Source: Lepidodermella squamata (taxonomy: Eukaryota > Gastrotricha). Taken from it: a DNA stretch of 64,000 nt. The stretch spans positions 4,030,001 through 4,094,000 of the forward strand of contig JBLDXI010000001.1 of NCBI GenBank assembly GCA_047495785.1, written 5' to 3'. A model generated the notes under the pieces. The model saw only the letters and a list, made by a program, of their open reading frames with translations. It did no database searches and had not been told where the DNA came from. Shown here in pieces: positions 58,596 to 64,000 of the stretch. Both the position numbers and the translations under genes were made by a program. Within the stretch, counting starts at the first letter, position 1, and each line of letters starts with the position of its first letter.

Positions 58596-59089
58596 CTTCG
58601 AAAATCAATCATATAATATCGTAAATTATTTCATGAAAAAATATTTATTCTTAGAGCAATTGATGAAAAATTCTAGTCGAGGGAAGAAGACTGCCAGAAA
58701 TTTTTGTGATCTTGTTTTGACTTGTATCGGGCCATTTTTTCGTTGATGAAAAAAAACACAAACTTGTCATTCCCTCGCAATTTCGTTTGATCTGAGTGTT
58801 GTAAAGTGTCACTAGAGAAATACAAGCCAATTTCAGGCTTGTTTTTCAATTGGATATTTCTATGTTCGTGAGTACTGGATGTTGAGAAAACTGCTGTGCA
58901 ACAAAAACCGAGCAGCTCAAAAATGAATGATAATAATAATAATTTTTGAAGGTGGATGACGCTATTATATATTCGGTCTGAAGAATAAATTTTTATAAGA
59001 AACCGCGAAAATCGATTGGTTTTGTTATTGGTAATGCGTAATTTTATTTCTTCGATAGGTGTGATATTTTGTGTACAGTGTGAGTGAAA

Positions 59090-59473
59090 ATGCCAGTCCC
59101 TCAGCATGCGATGCGAGGCCAGCAACAGCCGACCTGTTCCGACAAGGTGAAATTCGGGTTGAGAATGGGCTTTTTTGTTGGCATGTCCTCTGGCCTTCTA
59201 TTCGGCGGTTTTACCGCATTTCGGTGAGCTTCCAAAAATTTCAAAATTTCAATTTAAATTGCGAATTTCAGGATATTAAAATGTTTGCATTTTTTAAGCT
59301 TGAAAGTATTGTAAAACAATTCCGAATTTTAACATAATTTTCCTGGTTTTTTCAATTTTTTTAGGTATGGCCTTCGAGGTCGTGAATTAGTGAAAACTCT
59401 CGGCAAGGCGATGCTTCAAGGCGGTGCGACATTCGGCTTATTTATGGGCGTCGGCACGGCGATTCGTTGTTAG
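59090..59473 (+). CDS. ROMO1: ROMO1, mitochondrial inner-membrane protein
   Basis: Exons 59090-59223 and 59365-59473; 80 residues (human 79). GFFVGMSSGLLFGGFTAFR and GATFGLFMGVGTAIRC are the two glycine-zipper helices of ROMO1/Mgr2, and RGRELVKTLGKAMLQ is the conserved link. The family sits in the inner mitochondrial membrane, associated with the TIM23 translocase and with ROS control. It ends RC as in human. The leader has a tttcttcgatag acceptor-like site 30 bp before the ATG. Confidence 0.96.
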
Positions 59474-60127
59474 CGTTTCAAATATACATCCTCGCAGTAG
59501 AGTTTCAAACCCGGCATAAATACAAAATAAATCATTATGTTTATCGACACCAGTTAAAGTCGCGTAGTAATTCAAGGGTGACTATTATTACTTTGCTCAC
59601 GATTGCTCCCGAAGCTATAAACCGATACCATAGCGTCGTCTGTATTTGTGTGCTTCTGATTCGATTTTTTCCAGAAAAAAGATGATAAAATAATTAAAAT
59701 GAAATAAAAATGAAAGACTATTAATGAAGGATGTATTTATTATTATGAAACAGCTGAGCATGCATATGGCGGGCCGAGTATGGTTTAACCAATCCGGAGA
59801 AATTGTGTCCAACCGAATCAGTTTCTCTCCAATTTATTTGCCAGCGGTAAAATTGCCGCTGGTAAAGTTTCGGTAAAATTGCCGATGAAGGAAATTGAAA
59901 AAAATATTGTGTTTGGTGTCATTTAAAAAAGGGTGCAACCTTTCATACATATTTTTTCCATTAAATTCGAGCTGAAAACATCAGGGAAATGCCATATGCA
60001 CTAGTTTTCGGTTTATATAAAAGAAAAACAGGGTTCCGAAAGCGTAGTCAATTTGTTTCGCATGAAAATGGTTATTGGAAAAGTGCAAGGGCCCAAAAAT
60101 CGAACTCTGTAAAAACGCGAAACTCGA

Positions 60128-60160
60128 ACTAACCCTAACACCTTAACCCTGAACCCTAAG
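60128..60160. repeat. Degenerate telomere-like repeat
   Basis: ACTAACCCTAACACCTTAAC followed by CCTGAACCCTAAG: four imperfect CCCTAA units, the complement of TTAGGG. Confidence 0.6.
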
Positions 60161-61152
60161 CAAATCCCCTTTGCGTAAACGTCACGCAATTATCAAACCA
60201 GTTTTTCCGGCTCTTTTCGTCGTCGCACATTTTTCCCACGCGAGAATGTACCTCAGACCTTTATACTTAAGGAAAATATACGGATCAACAAATAATTTAG
60301 ACGAACCGATATATCAACAAAAATTGTTGCTCTCCACCTGCCCTATTATAACCTGTTTTCCCTTAATATGAAGCAATTAATCATTTAATCATTTACGGGA
60401 AGCGATCTTGATACATCTGCGTGTTAATCGATGCGTAATAATGTAATAACCTGCTCGCACCTAATTGCTAATTGCTAATTGAGCAATTATAGGCACGAGC
60501 GGTTAGCAGTTTAACGCGGTGACCGTTGATCGTGTGTAACGCGCCGCTATTTCAGCGCGCGAGTCGACGCACCTGCTTTATTGTTGGCCCTCCAATATTT
60601 CAGCGTTTATTGAAATCACAGGCAAATTTGACATTAGACGGTCGATATAGATTGGACTTTGTCACGCAATACGCAATGCGAAATAATTGTTGTTAAAAGC
60701 CGGTAGAGTAATAAACGCCATAATTTGAATCTCACCAGAGATATGTATTTGGATTGAGATGATAGAGCCGCAACAAATTCACGGGCATTTTCAGCGAATG
60801 GCTAAATTCTTTAAGAACTAGATAAATCTGCGCCTCTTGTCCGGATTTTTGTGGGCTTATAACGTCAACGCAGCATAACATCATTATAATCCATCTAAAA
60901 CCTACCGGCCAGTAACCGCTCACCACCGATTACGCGACGCTGTTTCGGAAAGCTTCGGAAAGCACGCTGCACGCTACATTCATAGCTCAGAGCCTTATGA
61001 ACGCTGTTTTAAACTTTGATTTCCAAATTAACTTTGCTCTTGTCGCCTTTGGTATTACAAGAGTACAAGTTTTATCGGACCTATATTAACCGCTCTTTTC
61101 ATATTCAGTGCGTTTTTTACGGGTTAATATGATTTATTCACTTTTTAAGTAG

Positions 61153-61894
61153 TCGCACGTTATGAAGTGTGAGTACCTAACTACTACGGCGGGCGGCGGG
61201 AAAAATATCCGTCTAAATCATTTTATTGCTTCTATCACTGTGCGTCCCATTAGCGCATGACGTGACACTACGTGAATCATCGTAGTGCTATATTACAATG
61301 GGGAGGCGACTACAACTAAGTGTCTGGCCTTGGGCCGCCCGCTCCAATCTTGGTACTCAAACTTGATGTTTCGCGCGCAAAAAAATCGTTAATTATACGA
61401 CGTGTATATGCGCACCAGAAACATTGTTACTTTAATGAGGCTTTCCCTATGTATACTTTTAGTTGGAATCTCCGTTCTATCCACGAGCATGTTAACGCAA
61501 TCCTGATGTTTACAAATGTACCTGGCAATAATTAGAAGCTGTCATTTTTTGATATGAAACAATGGCAGTACGGCGCGCACCATAGCGGCGGAAATGTTTA
61601 ATTAACGGCCCCTATAGGTATTTCGAGTTGAGCGTGTTGAATGAAATTTGGCGCATTTCTCAGGAATTCAAGTATTATTTGACTCTTAGCTACTTTCGGA
61701 ATCGGCTTTTTTTTATTTACCACGCTTACGGCGGACATTTTGTTTACTGATTTTATACTTACGGTTCGGTCCGGCGTAATAGTCGACACAATCATCGGTT
61801 TTTGCAAATTCGCAGGCTATTATAATTTTTCTTTATAGAATGAATGCAGTTTTTCGCACGTTATGCATGTAGGAATACTACGGCGGGCGGCGGG
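61153..61894. repeat. Direct-repeat pair about 700 bp apart
   Basis: The words tcgcacgttatg then actacggcgggcggcggg occur at 61153-61200 and again at 61854-61894, with the same order but different spacing. The 18-bp GC-rich word is identical in both. They may be ends of one repeat element or binding-site clusters. Confidence 0.6.
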
Positions 61895-62626
61895 TAAATT
61901 TATTTTCTGTAACATCAGGGATCAGGAATGAGCCAAACGAGTAAATTAATTAGTGTAATAGGGAATTTGTAGTGGGTTAAAGATTAATGGTTGGGTTATT
62001 TTTAATTTTTGATTATTAGAAATCAACCTGATTTCTGATATTCGACTTACCACATTCTGACATGATTATATCCTGCGATCTACCGGAGGAAATTTCAGGC
62101 TCGCTATCGGTATTTTACCCGGTCGGACCAATTTTCTCCGGTTTTTTATTCCAGCTAGCAAGAAGTTTCATTTTTGAATAACATTTCCATTTTGATTTTG
62201 TTTCTGTACTGAAAAATGCGCTTTGGACTGCTTAATTGACCGACCTTTATTAGGCCAGTTGTTATTCATATTTTTGTACTTCCTAGTAAAATCCATGTCA
62301 TCTGCTAATCAGGAGTAATAATATCCCTTGATTTGTACAAATATTAGTTTCATTTTTTTACAGTTCGATCATGAAATAATGTGACATCGCCTCTCTATTT
62401 AGGCTTTCTCACCCCCCTCCTGTATTTTCTTGCTGCCCGAGCGTAGCTAGAGTGTGGCGGTGGCTTACGGTAAGCTCCACCCACCGCGCGATGGCTACGG
62501 CTACGCTGTGGCCATTCACGGTTATGACCTCGCGCGCACTATTTTATTGCACCTAGCGGTACTTTTATTTGCTTGCGTTGGCCAATGGCAGTCGCCCGCC
62601 ACACAGCGGGCGGAGCTTAGATGGTC

Positions 62627-62635
62627 TATATAAGG
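62627..62635 (+). promoter_or_regulatory. TATA box of the helicase gene
   Basis: TATATAAGG preceded by CCAAT near 62582. The predicted start site near 62660 gives a leader of about 370 bp. Confidence 0.65.
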
Positions 62636-62697
62636 AACCGAAAACCTCATAATGACCAGTTGCTGAATTTCAGTATTACTGAGAGTTATGGGTTTAT

Positions 62698-62723
62698 AGT
62701 TGTAGAGTTGTAGAGTTGTAGAG
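62698..62723. repeat. Small tandem repeat (GTTGTAGA unit)
   Basis: Three copies of an 8-bp unit in the presumed 5' leader of the helicase gene. Confidence 0.8.
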
Positions 62724-63026
62724 TCATCTTACCCACTCGCAGTATTAGGTGCGATGACTTGGTCTTCTCGACTGCGATGGTTAATTATAGAATTGTAGAG
62801 GGTTTCATCCCAAGTCCTCGGGACTTGTATATTTACACAATGGAATGAAAGAGTAAGGCGAGTGATGACTGGTGACTCATTCAATTATACTTTCTCTTTC
62901 TTTTTATCTCCCTCCTCTTTGGGCTATTACTGTAGCTTTTATCTATTAATTTTACTCCCAAACAATTTTGTCTTATTATTTAGTATTACTTATTAGGTAA
63001 TTTTTATCAAAACTTCTAAATAAAAA

Positions 63027-64000
63027 ATGGCGTTTGGCATGCCGCAAGTGGAGTTGACCGTTTTCAATAACAGCGCCAACCAGCTGTGGTCAGGAATCGA
63101 TAACATGCCAGGTGGGCACAGCCTCCGCAGTCATCAAATTGAAGCCCTGAAAGAAATCAAATACCATTTCCAATCGACATCATCCAACGTTGCCCTCGTT
63201 GTCATGCCGGCTGGAGCTGGCAAATCTGGCGTAGCTGTTTTAGCGCCTTACGTACTGAAATGCTGCCGCTGCTTGGTCATCACACCTTCCCGCACCATTT
63301 CGCAACAACTTTACCGCGATTTCACGGGAGATACGGATCCTAGGACTGCTTTTCTATTTCGGACCAAAGTCTACGGGTTCCCGGACGGAACGCAATGGCG
63401 CTCGATTCTACCCACGTGTCGGAACATCAAAGCCGCGAGTCATTTGCGGCAAGCGATTCTGGAAGAAGCGCCCCTTGTTATCACGAACGCTCACAAAATT
63501 GGCGGAAGTAACGACAGCAACGCCAACTTGAGCATCGACGACATAGCTAGTAATTTGTTCGATTTGGTGATTGTCGACGAGGCGCACCATTATCCGGCTA
63601 AAACTTGGCGACGGATTGTTGATCACTTCGGAGACAGCAAGAAAGTTTTCCTCACGGCTACACCCTTCCATCGTGAGAAGAGAATTCTTCCGATTGATCA
63701 GCAGTGTTTTGAAATGACCATCCAACAAGCCATTGATGCGGGTGTGATTCGGCCGATAGCATTTTTCAACATCGAAGATGATCAGGATCCTGCTCAATCG
63801 ACCGCTAAATACGTGGCCCAGTATCTCGGTATTCATGACAATATCGACCCTAGTGTGGTTCACAAGGCTTTGGTGGTTTGCCAGGAGAAGGAGGCACTCA
63901 ACCCTGTGACTGACATGGTGCAAGCTTTTGAAGCGATCAACTTCCCATTTGCTGTATCCAAATACCATGGCGACTTGACCACCAACGAACTGGACCAAAT
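63027..64000 (+). CDS. Superfamily 2 DEAD/DEAH helicase, 5' part
   Basis: ORF open from the ATG at 63027 to the window end (about 324 codons, no intron). An N-terminal block (LRSHQIEALKEI, a Q-motif-like region) precedes Walker A MPAGAGKSG, motif Ia VITPSRTISQQL, Walker B VIVDEAHHYP and motif III LTATPFHR. Domain 2 then starts (ALVVCQEKEAL, KYHGDLT). This layout resembles DEAD/DEAH helicases of the ResIII/SSL2 type. The C-terminus is outside the window. Candidate roles are DNA/RNA unwinding, possibly in defence or within a mobile element; the sequence here does not decide. It has its own TATA promoter. Confidence 0.85.
   Translation, partial: MAFGMPQVELTVFNNSANQLWSGIDNMPGGHSLRSHQIEALKEIKYHFQSTSSNVALVVMPAGAGKSGVAVLAPYVLKCCRCLVITPSRTISQQLYRDFTGDTDPRTAFLFRTKVYGFPDGTQWRSILPTCRNIKAASHLRQAILEEAPLVITNAHKIGGSNDSNANLSIDDIASNLFDLVIVDEAHHYPAKTWRRIVDHFGDSKKVFLTATPFHREKRILPIDQQCFEMTIQQAIDAGVIRPIAFFNIEDDQDPAQSTAKYVAQYLGIHDNIDPSVVHKALVVCQEKEALNPVTDMVQAFEAINFPFAVSKYHGDLTTNELDQ

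Larger units (their letters stand above)
59474..62626. other. Long gene-free region
   Basis: About 3.1 kb with no convincing gene. It contains degenerate telomere-like repeats (60128-60160) and a duplicated pair of words (61153-61200 and 61854-61894). The GC-rich stretch at 62450-62620 upstream of the helicase has a CCAAT word near 62582. ORFs of 64-72 codons here lack any coding feature. Confidence 0.55.

Noticed and set aside
1-64000. CRISPR arrays, tRNA or rRNA genes
   Set aside because: No regularly spaced repeat-spacer pattern, no tRNA-like T-loop/cloverleaf and no rRNA core sequence noticed by eye; a tRNAscan/Infernal run would settle the small RNAs.

Overview
This is eukaryotic nuclear DNA from an invertebrate animal with a compact genome. 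Most introns are about 48-65 bp with GT-AG ends, and a few are 0.8-1.4 kb. Genes carry clear TATA boxes and AATAAA signals. The conserved proteins (USP3, GMP synthase, ROMO1, ERGIC3, TXNL4A, MRPL46, LACTB2, a P5B ATPase) are animal-like. I cannot name the species. Short introns and tight same-strand gene spacing suggest a lineage with SL trans-splicing (nematode, larvacean, chaetognath or similar), but that is inference. I saw no prokaryotic, organellar or viral genome features.

Layout. 1-2931 (+): 3' part of an ATP13A-type P5B ATPase. 3471-7557 (-): two related single-exon proteins with signal peptide, ankyrin repeats and a GPI-type tail. 8.0-10.2 kb (+): two very small genes around one isolated member of the CUB-like membrane family. 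11.3-15.3 kb: a broken R2-type retrotransposon, interrupted by an element with 8-bp target duplications, which is itself interrupted by a Harbinger-type element. 15.7-18.2 kb: a fold-back element, a second copy of the 8-bp-TSD element, a LINE tail and a possible pogo-type MITE. 19.5-20.5 kb: a short-chain dehydrogenase. 20.9-38.5 kb: ten consecutive same-strand members of a CUB-like membrane-protein family, with one small gene among them. 39.0-40.0 kb: a second dehydrogenase, paralogous to the first. 40.1-54.5 kb (-): LACTB2, TXNL4A, GMPS, MRPL46, STX8 and USP3, all on one strand. 55.5-59.5 kb (+): a beta-propeller type II membrane protein, ERGIC3 and ROMO1. 59.5-63.0 kb: largely gene-free. 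63027-end (+): start of an SF2 helicase.

The most unusual content is the CUB-like family (11 members, A-K). Each has a signal peptide and one CUB-like domain of shared pattern; nine or ten then have one transmembrane helix. Several have a cysteine-packed juxtamembrane segment and a cytoplasmic tail with PPxY and YPxL motifs. One member (K) has a GPI-type end instead. Extracellular domains, tails and intron content have diverged while a phase-1 intron before the V-Y-x-N core is kept. This looks like an expanding, lineage-specific surface receptor or adhesion family; its ligands and role are unknown. The same strip also holds secreted ankyrin proteins and tiny TATA-driven genes, as expected of a lineage-specific accessory block between conserved housekeeping genes.

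Exon coordinates were derived by hand from reading-frame continuity, splice consensus and family comparison. Coding lengths of the spliced models come out as whole codons. Names rest on motif recognition, not on a database search.
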